DNA of 64,000 nucleotides from Agelas oroides (GCA_949130485.1 OX422185.1:1308804-1372803); one strand, 5' to 3'. Shown: positions 20,836 to 34,900, numbered from the stretch's first letter. Notes: generated by a model not told the origin, from the letters alone. Numbers and translations are program-made.

Positions 20836-23760
20836 AAGGTTCCTGTTAGGTACAGGCCGAATGCCGCATCCGGTGGGTGGAGTTATGGGCGTGACCTCGT
20901 CTCTGCCGTGAAAAGGGGATTACACCGACATCATCTCATTAAATATTCATAAGACAACTTCGCGGCTGGTATTTGCATGGCTGTTGTACTTTGACCTCGA
21001 TTGCTGACTTCCGCTTACTTGGCAAGGCACCCAGCCAACTGTTCTACAGCTCTTCCTAAGGTATTCAGTAGAGATTTACAAGCGTGCTAATGCATCAAAA
21101 CTCATAAGTTGACATAAAACTCAGCAGGAGTCCATGTGGGTTGCATAAATTATGGCCTACTCTGGTCACGTACACATAGCTACTGAAGTTCCTTAGACTC
21201 TCCATCCTGGGCTGGGGCAACAGGCCTGTGTTTCATTGTGAAAGGTTTGGTTGGTGACACTGACAGATGAAAATGTGTTGGCCAGCATTATCGGCAACAT
21301 GTTGGAGGAATTATGCCTATGGAGTGAACTAAAATGGCTGTAAATAGTGCGAAATCCTGATAAAAACGTGAATGATGTCTGTCCAGTGATGGCTACCTTT
21401 TGGTGATGGCCTGGCTTACTACTTTTTATATCTATACAACTCTACGAGTATTATAATTCAAAGTACTTATGTGCATGTTTGATCTGATCAAAACCTGACC
21501 TGACTGTTTGCTATGGCCATGCAATGTTTGCATCTTAACCACGTGACTGTGACTGATCACTGATCCAATCCAATCCAGTCTTTGAAAACCACTTTGGAAG
21601 ACCTCCTTTTATGGAATCTCGTTATGTACAGACTTGCTCATGAGAAAAAATTACAGGTTTACCCCAAATCTAGATTTTAACCCTCTCTTTACAAGATTTA
21701 ACTTCTGCAAACAAGCATGCATTCAGAGAGAATACAGCACATCAAGGGAAAAGAGAACAAGTAAGCATGGTATCATTACAGTGTATTAAAGCTAGTCAGT
21801 ATTGAATATCAGTGAAGGGATGCATTTCTGGTATCTGTGTAGGGAAAACAGACAAAAAAAACATGGACCAGCCTCACAGCCTATTAATCAACTGATCAGT
21901 ATGGAGGCCTAAGTTTTGTGCAGCAAAAAATCTTGAATTGTATTTTCTGTTTCTATCTATGACTGATCAACGCTCTTGTGTTTGGTGCATAATTAGCAAT
22001 CCTGCTGTGCACTGCTGCAGTCTGCATTTGTGGACTACGTTGCTGTACACTGCAATCTAACTATGCACCAAGGGTCAAACATTGTTGAAATTGCCGACGA
22101 TGTGTGTTGAAATCAGGTTTAAAAATGAATCTATTTCATGTCTGTTCAATGTGTTCATGTTCTATGCTAGAGACAAAAATTTACTCTTGGACTGATATAT
22201 TTTCAGACCTCAGACATCAAAGGTCTAAGCACGGTAGCAACTGTGCCAGATCATCAGAGTACCAAGACATGCTGGCGCTGGGGTAGTTTTCCATACCCGA
22301 AACTATTGTAGTATGCGGGGATAGAAAATCATGTCCGTAAACACATTGAAAAACAATGCATAACTTCTTTGCTGCCTCCTCCGAAAAGGAATACTAAAAT
22401 ACTTGCCCTTTCATTAGCCTTGCCTATGAGCCCATACCATGCTGCAGCAGTTGCCAAATTTGGCTAGCAATGCATGATTATCAGACTTGTCTGCTAGTAG
22501 AATCCTTTTCCAAGGACAGGTGTTTGAACAGATGTAGTATTTCTTTTGCTAAATCCTGAGTAGAAGGCTGTTTGGAGTTGAATTTCAAGTATGTTGATTA
22601 TCAAACATTAGCCCACCTATCCTGCAGTTCTTATGTCTGGTGGACCTCTGCGGGTGCAACAAGAGTGCAACGTTTCTTAAGTGTCTGAGCATCAATTAGT
22701 TCCTCTATCTGTAAATTTGACAAAGTCCTTCATATTTGTGTAATCCATACATGTGACAAATTTCTAGTGGCAGAATTAGCAGAAATTATGAAATTGTGTG
22801 TGCTTTAGAGCTTCAAATTGAACCCTCACTATGCATGCACATATTCAAAATATGCATTCCTTCTGCAACGTCTTAATATACAAAATCCTTACCTAGTTAG
22901 TGCTGTGTTCATATCAAGCAAAATTCTCATTTCTATACCGTAGCACTTGCATACGAAACCAGTCTCATACTGCAAGCTCAAGGTATGAGGAGAGCCTGGG
23001 TAGGAGACTATGATACACTTCCCCAATTTATTTCCAGTGTAAAGACTACATGTACAAATGCACTGGTACTTGCTTTGACCTTGCAAAATATATAAAACAA
23101 ACAAGCTGTGCATATGAACTGATTATGTGGTAAAGTTCTTTACAGGCTAAATGGGAACCTAACCACATAATTGTATTCATCTCACAGCTTTTTGGTTTGT
23201 ATTTTGCAAGGTCAACGCAAACAGCAGTGAATACAGACATCCTTCTCAGAGGCTACATATTAGTTCTTCCCTAGCATTTAAGTTCACTCCATAGGGTTCA
23301 CGACAAAGAACCAACATGTTGCCGATAATGCTGGCCAACACATTTTCATCTGTCAATGTCACCAACCAAACCTTTCACAATGAAACACAGGCCTGTTGCC
23401 CCAGCCCAGGATGGAGAGTCTAAGGAACTTCAGTAGCTATGTGTACGTGACCAGAGTAGGCCATAATTTATGCAACCCACACGGACTCCTGCTGAGTTTT
23501 ATGTCAACTTATGAGTTCTGATGCATTGGCACGCTTGTAAATCTCTACTGAATACCATAGGAAGAGCTGTAGAACAGTTGGCTGGGTGCCTTGCCAAGTA
23601 AGCAGAAGTCAGCAACCATGCAAATGCCAGCCGCGAAGTTGTCTTATGAATATTGAATGAGATGATGTCGGTGTAATCCCCTTTTCACGGGAGAGACGAG
23701 GTCACGCCCATAACTCCACCCACCGGATGCGGCATTCGGCCTGTACCCAACAAGAACCTT
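20836..23760. mobile_element. Large foldback element, arms of about 480-495 bp
   Basis: 20836-21330 and 23281-23760 are near-identical in opposite orientation, starting AAGGTTC(C/T)TGTT(A/G)GGTACAGGCCG and running inward past GGCCAGCATTATCGGCAACA. The 1.95-kb centre has no frame longer than about 75 codons and no recognisable transposase. It contains a smaller inverted repeat at 23074-23220. Outside the arms, TTTCAAGAA on the left and TTCAAGAATTC on the right look alike, but a target duplication is not proven. Confidence 0.85.
23074..23220. repeat. Small MITE shared with 37085-37195
   Basis: TTGACCTTGCAAAATAT...AAGCTGTG is mirrored by CACAGCTTTTTGG...TTTTGCAAGGTCAA, with CACATAATT in the centre. 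The same order of phrases (ATGTGGTAAA, CACATAATTATA, CACAGCTTTTTG, TTTTGCAAGGTCA) recurs at 37085-37195 inside an intron. Confidence 0.6.
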
Positions 23761-26700
23761 TCAAGAATTCGATGCGTGCACGGGCTACGTGCACGTGTAT
23801 ACTACCAGAAGCACGTGGCAACCATAGAAACAATGAGCGAAGCGAGTGAGCAAATTAAAGCTCATTCATGCATTGCTCCCTCTGCAACTAGGGATGGCGA
23901 TATGCAATCAGTATGAGAGCTAGCCCTTATTTTCCCGCGCCTTACGCGGATAACCAGCTGCTTTGCATTGCAGCCTCTGCGGCCCGAAGCGGAGTCACGC
24001 CTTTAATTCTGCGAGTTTCAAACACAATAACCAGGTTTAGCAGTAGGTCGTCCAGCTTTTGCAATTTCACCCCAAGAATACACCAGAAACAATTTCAGAA
24101 GGCCAGAAATCCACAATTTTCCTGGGGGGATGCCCCCAAACTCCCCTAGCAGTCGCCCTACGTGCGTTTAAATCGCATACTGGAACCCCCCTTTTCAAAA
24201 TTCTAGATCCGCCACTGCATCACATGAACAGTTGTCTGGCGAAGGTACTGTAGAAAGCTGACTTTCAGGCTTGTAGGCCCCACCTGATTTTATGCTAGCG
24301 GGAATGTGTGTAACCTGGCTTCATTCTAGGGGCAATGACAGGGAGTAGGTTTGTGGGCATAACTCCCTGGCCTGGAGGTGAGTGAGAAAAAGCATACATA
24401 GTTTTGTAGGGAGTGAGTTGAGCTTTCTGAAACTGGGCTCAGTTTTGGTTGGCTTGAGTGGAGGTGTGTCGAATTTTTCTTGAAAGCCAGCACAGCCAAA
24501 ATTACTGTTTTTGAGGTCAAATGTGTGTTTGGGCCTGTAGACTGGAATTGGAGTGGTCTCAGGACAAATCCATATGTAAAGTTTTCACTTGTTTTGTGTG
24601 TGTGTTGATGATGTGGTCAGACTGGGGGTGGAGCCTTGGAGAGGGTGCAAATGTTTATTTTAGCTGAGGGACTAAAAATTGAGTTTTTTGGCATTACGTA
24701 TCAGGTAGAGAAAGCAGTTTGCTACAAACATTTTGTGAATGTTGTGTACACTTAGATAGACATTACCCATCCATCCGTTCACATGACTCGGAGATTTGTG
24801 ATTTAAGGTTGTCCTACCTTAAAACGGCATGTACTTAAGGTGACACGGTCGTCACTCGGCGGAGGTTAACGAAAACATAAACCTGGGTTACAGTCAGGAC
24901 CAGGGTTACTCCTAGTTCCAGGATTAGGGTTTGCTTTAGGGCAATCTTGCTTTGCCTAATTTTAAAAAGGGTTTTAGTAGCTCATTAATATATTCATGAA
25001 CCCCAAATTGCCACTCGATGGACGCATCTACACGCTCACTGTAGGTAGCGTCCCAACCACCAATGTATCTCAAAACAATCTATGCCAGCTTTTGTTCAAA
25101 GCTACTCTCAAAGTCAGGCTAGACTCATGTTTGTCACTACTCTTGGAATGGACAACTTTGACTGCACCAAAATGAATGCACATTTTAAAAAATTCACAGC
25201 TTGTCTACAGGAGGGGCTCATTCACGAGTGGAAGCAAGCATTACTAGCCCCACCTCTCTCCCTTATGTCGCTAAACAACTCACGGCTCTGTTCCACACAC
25301 AGCCACCGTTCAGCTCCCTTGGCTGTCAGACTGTAGCACCAACGATAAATTGCGTATTCTAGTTAAAGCCCATCCCAGCACTTGAAGCACCTGGCCACGG
25401 TCACCAACTAGGCTAGGCATACGGCCGCGAGACCTGGGCCTACTCAACAAACACAGTCTTGGCCACTGTGGCCTTTCTGCTTCTTCTAGACGCAAGCTTG
25501 CTTTCACAAGCAGACATTACGCACTACTCACAGCTACTGACACTACAGCACTCTACTAAACTCCTTCTTTTTTTTTAATTTTTTTTTTAAGTCGATCTAA
25601 GCTTATTTTCAAAGTTCCGACCACCACATGAAGGGTGCCGCCAGGCCACATCTTAACTAACTTAATTATAAACTGATTATTGGATGGCAATGCCGACAGG
25701 AAACGGGGAAAATCCCCAATTTTACGGACCGTGAACGGTTTGAGACTCTCAAAACGGACTGTGCGCTAAAATTATAACAAGACAAAGAAGTCTATCAGCT
25801 TGGATTCCAGGTTTGTTGACCTTAAAAATCCAGGGTACTGTGCCACCTTAATACATCTATAATAGAAGTTCACAAAATGCCTGTTTGGAGTCACTCTTCA
25901 GTGGATACACACACCAACTCTGTAGACAATATAATTATATTCTCCCCTGCAGTAGCATGGAAATAGAACTGGAGTGTGTGCATATATCATTTTTCGTCGA
26001 GGCGAGGGGAGAGCCTGGTAACGAGGCTAGCCAAAGTATACATATACTGCATGTTGTATTTAGGGGGGTCTGGGGGCATGCTCCCCCAGGAAAATTTCGT
26101 TAAATTAGACGCTATAGAAGATCGCTTCTGAGGCCATTTGTAGGCCCCAAATCTCATAAATTCTGCAATTCATAGGAAACAGAATTCCAATACTTGCTAC
26201 ACGTACTCTCTGTGAGGTAGTGATCGCAGATTGCGCGTAACTTAGTGCACTTAGTAGCTACATGTGGAATGTGCTCGGAGATCGCTTCAATAGCTGTGAT
26301 CATAGCCATAGGCAAGAAGGATTCTGGTTCACATTGAGTACTTGTTCCCAGGCTCATTCCCAGCTTTCCGTCGCTGGCAGTACGTATTGCGGGAAAGCTG
26401 GACGAAGCTGCATGGGAACGAGGCTAGTGATTTCAGATTTCGCGCATGAACTTTGCTGCGCGCACGTGCCGCCGCAGGCAGCACGGACTTTGTCGTAGTA
26501 AGGGATGTGCATCGAGTAAACTGAAATGGCTTAAAAATTCTAACGCAACGTTACATTTTTGTCAGTGAAATTTGCACGATGGTGGGCAGCCGTTTTCGGC
26601 TCGCCTAGTTCGTATAGTATACGCACGACTTCACGTGTTTCCAAAGTGCGCATGTGCACGTTTAGTCCGCGAAAAAGTGGTCGGGCCAAAACCCGACCAG

Positions 26701-26988
26701 CCCGACCGCTTGCTACGGCCATGGGTCACTGTGTATATATCATATATGCACACACTCCAGTTCTATTTCCATGCTACTGCTGGTGCTGATTTACGCCTCC
26801 TGCTTTCTCTCTAGAAGGACTCTATTTCCAGTCTAACTAATCACGACTTTCGTTACTTTGCACAACATGTACACTCCACTGTCCTGCCACTTGTGCATTG
26901 CCGTTCCATTTCCCCATTTCCTCGTTTCCCATTTCTCATTTCCCATTTCCCGTTCCTACTTTTAGAGTGACCCAATATTTGGGGTCTT
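23761..26988. other. Repeat-rich intergenic DNA
   Basis: No supportable gene. It holds a GTGGCGGATC-type repeat end (to 24216) and single copies of the GGGAACGAGGC hairpin motif near 26000, 26345 and 26410. There is a T-rich run at 25566-25590 and a palindrome-bearing CGGGCCAAAACCCGACC stretch near 26690. Open frames of 60-85 codons (for example 25082-25336 plus and 26540-26722 minus) have no recognisable domain. Confidence 0.4.
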
Positions 26989-27427
26989 GTAAAAGCTGGA
27001 CTCTGGACTCTGGACTGGACTCGTGGACTGGACTATGGACCGATATTTGGACTGAGTTTTGGACCGATGCGGAGCTCCGCAATGACTATTTCCCAATCTG
27101 AATCAGTTATCTAAGCTAGAGCAGAGGTTCTGTTGCTCTCTGTGAATATTGACATACTGACAACAGGTTACCTGAGACTTCTGTCCCAAGAACGGTTCAA
27201 GAGGGCTGAGTGAGCATAGACATGCATGAGTATCTCTTGGTATTTCACGAGAGTGGAGGTAGTACAAACATTTGTCATGATCTCTGAGGACCTGGGTCAA
27301 TTTCTATGGGCTGATGGTGAGGCTGAACTGTGCAGTGCACTCATGCATCATAATAATATTATGTTGTTTTCTGTAACCTACAGAAAACACCTAAGTCCAG
27401 TCCAAAGTCCAGAGTCCAGCTTTTACA
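26989..27427. mobile_element. MITE with GGACTCTGGACT-type termini
   Basis: The left end, TGTAAAAGCTGGACTCTGGA, is mirrored by the right end, which contains AGTCCAGAGTCCAGC and TTTTACA. The termini consist of CTGGACT steps, and the left terminus extends into a GGACT minisatellite to 27060. Related sequence lies at 36990-37050. The interior is non-coding. Confidence 0.65.
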
Positions 27428-28144
27428 TAGGCCACAATATTAGCCGTGTGGCACTCGCAACCATACAATAACTAATACTTGTAAGCTCCAAGAAGGTTGC
27501 CTCTGATGGCTGACAGACAGAAAGTAGGCATCTCTTTGAGATCCCATGCTTGCTGCAATAGAGACAGGGAAAGTCTCGAGCCATTTTGACCTGCATGCAT
27601 TCAGAAATTGGACATTCAGTAATTCGCTTGGTGGTACGTGTCAGGTCTGCATGAGTTGGTTCATGCACATGCGTGGCAGACCTGCATGCCGGCATGTGAT
27701 TCATTAATCAAATTATATATAGTCACTCAACTTCTTCAACTTATATTATACGTGCATGTTATCATGCAGACTGCACATTTCACGTGGCGGCTTACACGCA
27801 TGCAGCACTTAGCTAGTAGTAGTACATTGATACTGTATACAGACAAGTTTACCAGAACTAACCTGCTGCTGTATTGAAAAACGAAGAAACTCGTTTGCCG
27901 CCTTTTGCATGACCTCAGCATGGTTTAATAAGTCGCGCGCCATGCAGTTGCACGACGCAAAGGGATTTTTACTAGACCTATCTAGCGGCATTGTCACGGC
28001 GCAGAACGCGCACGCACACTGCTATTCACGATTGTCTGAAAGCCCTTTGCGTAAGTTGAACAATATCTTTTGTTAGAGGAGACCATCGAAGGTTTGCATT
28101 GCAAAAATGGTAGTTAGAGGTCTATGTATCGTCCCTAAGAAGAG
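27428..28144. other. Intergenic DNA, nothing assigned
   Basis: There is no convincing coding, RNA or repeat signal apart from TGCATG-rich short repeats. Small frames on the minus strand (27423-27704, 27736-27921) have no recognisable content. Confidence 0.35.
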
Positions 28145-28421
28145 TTATAGGATGCGGAATAACGATGGTTCGTTATTGGAAATACTATATGGATAAACTG
28201 ACTTGTCAGTGGATACACACTCACGCAACCAAGTGACCAGATTTTCACAACACGTCTGAAATCTTTGGTGAATAACTTCGCAAACCCAAGTTGAAGTGGA
28301 AGGCTGCTTGTATACGGGAGCTATAGGGTGCGGAAACTTGAGGACCACGCGTACTTTTAAGCCTACTACAGTATTGTCCGCAACCGAACAAATTTTTGCT
28401 GTGAAAGGATTTGTTGACATC
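28145..28421 (-). CDS. Possible small gene or first exon, unknown
   Basis: An open minus-strand frame starts at an ATG at about 28420 (MSTNPFTAKICS) and reads about 90 codons with a mixed, non-repetitive composition (TVVGLKVRVVLKFP, CCENLVTWLREC). It lies head-to-head with the CARD/kinase gene, whose start is about 220 bp away, so a shared promoter is conceivable. No domain was recognised and it could be chance. Confidence 0.2.
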
Positions 28422-30558
28422 GCTATTAGCAATCTAGCTAGGTTATATAATATTCCCAGGATATCACATGACTTTTAACAATTCCGTTCTCGAAGTGTTG
28501 TGAACAGAACGTTAGTCGAACAAAAGGCTTCGACTGAGGAAGAGCACGATTAAATCTCTTGCCTGCGTTAATTTCAATTTTAAAGTGGCAAGTGTGTCTA
28601 TACAGAAAGTTTTACTTTCACAGGATACTGATCCCGCCTCGTAATGGCTACTACACATGAACATGAAGAGAATCCAGAGTACTCTGTTTTCCGAGAGCAC
28701 CATGACAGATTGTATCATGCAATCCAGGACCCTCTCTCTCTGGCTACATGGCTGTTTAGTAAAGGCATCATTTCTTCTGCAGTGAGGAAGCGCATGGTTG
28801 TATTGGGTCTTTCTACATTGGAGAAGAACAATGCATTGTTGAGTGCTGTTGAGAAGCAGATTCAAGCTGTTCCACAAGCATTTCATGAGTTTTTGGCAGT
28901 TCTGAATGAAGATCCCTCAATGCGGTCACTGGTGGAAAGTATGCAAAGTAAGTTCTCTACAGTATGTGGACTATCACCTTTCACCATTCCTCAAGAAAGA
29001 AAGATTCTGATATGCCCATTTAACTGTGAATTCTGAACTAAGGCTTGTGAGGGGTGGTGGTTGATCAGTTGTCACAGCTCCAGTTCATCTTTTCATCTGG
29101 CTTCATCACTGTTATCCTACTCTATATACCACTAACAGTTTAGCGTTGTTTCCAGGGTCCACCCAGCCAACATCAAACATGTCTTTATATCAAGCTGACT
29201 GTGAGTTGAGATGTTCTAGGCAGTAGTTTATGGTGATCTCGTTAAAACATGTACACTAATTGCTCTTGTTGGGTAACAGTACATAGTACACAGTAGTCAG
29301 AGTTCTCACTAGGCCTTTAGTGAGTGGCCAGTTGGTTAATTTGATTAGCTGGAAAGAATGACATCCAAAATTTTGCTAACCAGGCCAACCCTATAACCCT
29401 ACAATCTGGATTTCTGGTGTTATTCTTTCTAGTCGACCTCATTAGTAGTTGTCCGGTTGGTCTAATTCTAGACAACAAATAGTTCGGAACATTTTGGTTG
29501 TTGCTAAACAGTGGGAGTACAAACACTAGTTTCTGTTTCCACATAGAAGGGCTCTTGAACTCAGGATCTGGTACACATGGAGGAGATGGGTCAGATGATT
29601 ATGGTGAGTACCTTACACTGCAGTGAATCTCACTAGATACATGTAACATGTACTAAGGGAATTACTACATTATTCATCAGTGATACTACCTAGACATGTC
29701 CATCACGTGATGAAATTGACCAGGCCTTCTGAGCAAATTATTTCATACTGCAAGCAACGAATGCATGAAGACCTGGAAACGAGGCTAGACATGTCCCCCT
29801 TCAATTCTATTGCCAACAGCAGCATTCTATCTCCAAGCCATCTTTAAGCCTTCTATACAACCTGGGCCAACCTCCTGTTCAGTCACATATCCACCCTTTC
29901 AACCCTCACTATAAACTTATTGTAGATCTGCTTCTACATTCTCCACTCCTACCAATTGTTCCCTCTCCTGAAGCTACATAGTTCATGAAATCTTTGTACT
30001 ACTACCCTGTAACCCTACCCTAAGTTAGCCCTATCAACCACAATTTGTACACTTGGTGAAACTATAGTCTCGTCCCCAGACCCCACCTTTTCACAAGGAA
30101 AAACGGTCTGGTGAACCAAGTCAAATTTCTTGGGCTAGCGTACTTTTTTTGCAACAGTGTAACCTAGCAACATTCAAAACGTGCACCACACCTGCTCAAA
30201 AAGGTATGAACACCCAAGTAGTGATAAAAAAACTTATTGTTGTAAGGGAAGTACTACATAATAATTACTCATTGGTCCTTACTACTTTTTGGGAATTGGG
30301 CCAAGAAATTCTACTCTGTTCACCAGACTGTTTCTCGTTGGGAGGCACACACGGGCTGGGCATGAGACTAGTAGTGACCCACCAACTTTTGCCTTGGTTT
30401 AGGGTTACGTCCCTTGTCCAGTCAAGGATTCCATCAAAACATGAATTAGGTTGCAAATGAAATTCATCTTGTAATTGTATGCTTGTGCCATAAAACCTTC
30501 GTCATGCACTTGAAAATGTTATGAGTTGTCCATCTGCATTGCCGTTTCTCCCCACCTG

Positions 30559-31925
30559 TTTTTTTTTTTTTTTTTCTATAAAAGTTTATGCCAAATAGCA
30601 AGGGATACATAAAATAGCAGAGCTAATGTGTAATATGCATCCATACATGTGATCTAAAATGTGGTACGTAACTATTAGACACAAGTGAGACTGGAAGTGT
30701 GTTCCATGTAGAAACTGTACGAGGGACAAACGAGTTATAGAAGTAGTTAGTGCGGGCAAAAGGTCTATAAAACAAAAAGGGTCTGTTAGTACTTTGAGTT
30801 CTACCTGAGTAGGTATTAAAAATGCCAGAGGGAAAATTAAATAGTCCGTGCACGATTTTGAACATGGTGCAGAGGTCAAGGTAGAGTCTGCGTTCAGACA
30901 GTTCAGCGATGTTAAATGACTGGAGAAATTGGGAATAGGCCTGGTCCCAGCGTTTGGAGCACATTCTGAGGGCAAATTTCTGGACATTCTCTAGCGTGTT
31001 GATATTTTTCTGCAAGTAGGGGTTCCATACTGGGCTGGCATACTCTAAGTGGGGGCGTACCAGGGATACATACAGTTGGAGTAGGATCTGCGGCTCTGCA
31101 TATTGGTAGTATTTTCTGTACAGTAGTCCCAGCAGTTTCCTCGCCTTACTGCATATGGAATCAACATGGGTGGACCAGGAAAGATCTGATGTTAAGAGTA
31201 AACCCAGATATTTAAAGCATTCAACACGCTCGAGATGGTGGCCCTGTAGTGTAAGATATGCAGGTGAGATGCCTGCTCTTTTCCGAGAGACAACCATATA
31301 TCTACATTTTGAAATGTTAAACTGCAGGTAGTTTGCTTCAATCCATGAGTCCAGCTTGTTGATATCCTCTTGCAGCGCAGAAGTCTCCCTGGCATGTGAT
31401 TGGTCTGTACAGCAGTATATCATCAGCATATGCAGTTAGTTGGCTTTCCTCTGAGAGAGGAACACTCATCACCCCATCTATGTAGATGAGGAATAGCAGG
31501 GGCCCGATCACAGAGCCTTGAGGCACACCTGACAATACTGGAAGAGTTTCAGATGTCTGGCCATTGACAACCACTCTCTGCTTTCTCTGTGTTAAGTAAT
31601 CACAGATCCACTTCAAGATAAACTCATTCAGTTGTAGATCCCTCAGTTTGTCCAGCAGGGCGTAGTGCGGTACAGAGTCAAAAGCCTTTTGTAGGTCGAA
31701 AAAAACTGCTCCAACTTCCTTTCCAGTGTCCATAAACTGGAACCAGTTGTGAGTGGTTTCCAGCAGGGCAGTGACCGTTGACCTTCCTGACTGAAAACCC
31801 CATTGAGAGGTGGATAGAGGATGGTGAATTTCAAGATGGCTAGTGATTTGGCTATACATATGTCGTTCCAAGAGTTTGCTTAGCACAGATAGGAGAGAAA
31901 TTGGCCTGTAGCAAGTTTGTGCTGT
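30559..31925 (-). mobile_element. 5'-truncated LINE (Jockey/CR1-like reverse transcriptase) in intron 3
   Basis: In the minus direction the RT runs from YRPISLLSVLSKLLERH through QWGFQSGRST, FFDLQKAFDSVPH, LSGVPQGSVIGPLLF and YADDILLY, then thumb and C-terminal parts to HITH at 30623. A one-base frameshift lies near 31400. The 3' end is TTTGGCATAAACTTTTATAG plus a poly(A) tail, seen as T-run 30559-30575. It begins abruptly near 31925, so it is a 5'-truncated dead copy. It lies antisense to the CARD/kinase gene, between exons 3 and 4. Confidence 0.9.
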
Positions 31926-34900
31926 GCAAGTTTGTGTTGTGCTTCTCGACTCATCCTGCCTAACGCACGCAGTCACCCCGAGTTGGACCATCTGGACCAC
32001 TGACCATGCCCACTTCCGTAGCCTTAATGAGTATTTAGTTGTATCTAGCTGCCTTTATCCTAAGTTTGAAGTTAACAATTTCAGTTGTTGCTACAAGCAA
32101 GCTTGCAAGTTGTTGATGACTGAATAGACTAGGATGACATGTATATACATGTACACATGTATGTGTGTGTACCTATGTGTGCGTGTGGAGTGAGTGTGTG
32201 TGTGTTGGTAATAGGAAAATTGGAATGGAAGAGCGAAAAAGTTAAATAGGAGCAGAATATCATAGTGTATGTGTGTTGGGGGGGGGGATGTAGTAAAGGA
32301 GACAGATTGCTTTCATTCTTATTCTAACAGGTGAACTCAGGACTGCTCTGAAGCGTTACACAGTGAAGGCCAAGCCTACAGGAATAGAGTTAGGCAGTGC
32401 AACATTTGGCAGAGTCATAGAACTACTGTCAGCTGGTGAGATTGTTGCTGGAAAAGTGTTTAGAACATCATCGACCATACACCATGAAGTAATGAACAGG
32501 CTATACGCAGAACTGACTCTGATGACTCAAGTTCACCATCCAAACATTGTCCAGTTTAAAGGAGTGTGTTTTCTGGAGAACGAAACCATGCCAGTGCTTC
32601 TAATTGAACGAATGGGTAACAGTCTCCATGCCTATACCTTCTTAAACCCGCCAATTTGAATACAGCACTAGTGAGAAAACTCTCTATTTTGGGTGATGTT
32701 GCTAGTGGGCTGCTCTACCTTCACAGCCATACACCTGCAATAATCCTTAGAGACTTAACAGCGAAAAAAGTGCTACTGGACTCAAAACTGAGAGCAAAGA
32801 TAGCAGATTTTGGGAACGCACGAATTGTGGACCTAGACCCCGAGGCCTCCCCACAAACATTCACTCCATTACCAGGCATTCTAGACTGCGTGCCTCCCGA
32901 GGCCCAAGGTGATAGTGCACAGTGTGCCCCCAGCCTTGATGTCTTCTCCTTTGGACATTTGTCACTCTTCACCATCATCCAGACTCCTGTGCATCCAATC
33001 CTCCCTCCAACCTACATTGATGATGGATTGATTCATGCTCGTTCAGAGATTAAAAGACGTGAGTACTACCTGAACAAAGCTGAACAGCTTTTGGGAAAGG
33101 AACATTCACTACTTGTGTTGGTCAAGCAATGTCTCCACAACAGCCCAACACAGCGCCCTCCAACTGCAGAGCTGGTGACGAGACTACAAGACATTCTAGG
33201 TATATTGGGAGGAGCTAATGGCAAAATGTCTCTCTGTTTTTCTCTCTCTGTCTATCTCTGTGTGTTTAGTCTCTGCAGCACCCAGTTGTTGTATGTTAGA
33301 TGTCCCTTTCTCCCCAACTTATGACCTCTGAACTAGTTAATTTAGTGTCACAGATCACACTTCAACTCATGTTTGAATGACACAAAAGTACACAGTACTG
33401 AGTGGAAGAATGGGAAAAAAGCAGATAAAAACAAGACCCACTAAGTGTGCACAGAATGTTGTGGTAGAACCCTCTAATTAAGAACTTAGATCGTTCATTT
33501 CCCAAATTCTGCTATTAGTGTTTCATTTATTCTCTGTGACACACAAACACCCACATACACATACATAGTGAGACAAAGCTACATGTATGAAAAGGAATTG
33601 CGCTATGGCCATATCGACACCTACATAGCTAAGGTGCTGTTGTTTGGCATTGCAGGAAGTGGAAAGACATCAGTGACTGCAATCATGTTGGGAGATCCTC
33701 CACCTCCAGTTCGTGAGAGTACTTCACTGATGGCCCGTCCAGTCCAAGTTATTACAGTCTTGTTGGATGAAATGACGAAATGGAAGAAGAAAACACCAGA
33801 AGAAGTCAGGAGAAGAATTGCAGAAATTATCCGATCACGAAAACTGCAAAAAACAGATTTGGAATCAACACATTCAGAATCAACAGCTTCAACAGTTTCA
33901 AAGGCTTCAACAGATCAGCAGATTCCTAACCACAAGATTAAGAATCAACAGCTTCAGAATCAGCAAATTCAGACTGACAAGAAACAGTTGACCAGAGAGT
34001 CCTCCCAACAAGTCAAAGAACAGACTCTACCCTCTGCACTAGCGCAACCACTCCAGCCAGAATTTTATTCTCTCCTGGATGAGGCTAAAAAGGAAGATGA
34101 CTTTCTGTCACTAGTCGATGACTGTGATCCATCCTCTGAGCCCATTCTCAAGCAGAGGTGGTTGTACATTATAGACTCTGGTGGGCAGCCAGAGTTTCAC
34201 AACATGTTATCAATCTTTGTGCAAAACACAACTGCTTGTATCTTTGTCTTCAGGATGCATGAGGAACTGGGTGAGTGTCCACCTCTTGCGTACTACAAAG
34301 GTGGAAGTTCTCTTGGCCCAATGCAACACTCAAGAATGACTAACAGACAAATCTTTGAGCAATTCATGCGCACCATGCGATCCTTCAGCTCCATGAAAAA
34401 TGGAGTCCCTCCAAGAATCTTACTTTTAGCTACCCATCGAGACCTGGTGGGGAAGGATGCCCTGCCCAAACTGCTAGAGGAGAGGCAAAAACAACTGAAG
34501 GCAATCATCCTGCCTCAGTTCCGGGACCAGCTGATCTACTGTGATGAGCAGTTAGAGGAGTTTATCTTCACTATGAATGCCAAGGAACCAGAAGGTAAGG
34601 ACACAGCTACAGCCAACACCATTCGAAAGAGGATCACGGAAGTGTGTTCCGGGGAAAGAGAAAAAGTGAAGATCCTTTTGAGGTGGCACACCCTGGACCA
34701 TCGTTCAAGAAAGATCTCAGATAGTCTGAAACGCAAAGTGCTGAGCAGAGAGGAATATGGGGAGATTGCAAAGTCACTGAATATCGATCACAAGTCATGT
34801 GAAGGAGCCCTAAACTTCTTCAGTGGACTGAACACAATATTTTACTTCCCAAATGTTCTCCCCCACCTGGCGTTCCTGGACACCCAGATCCTCCTAGATA

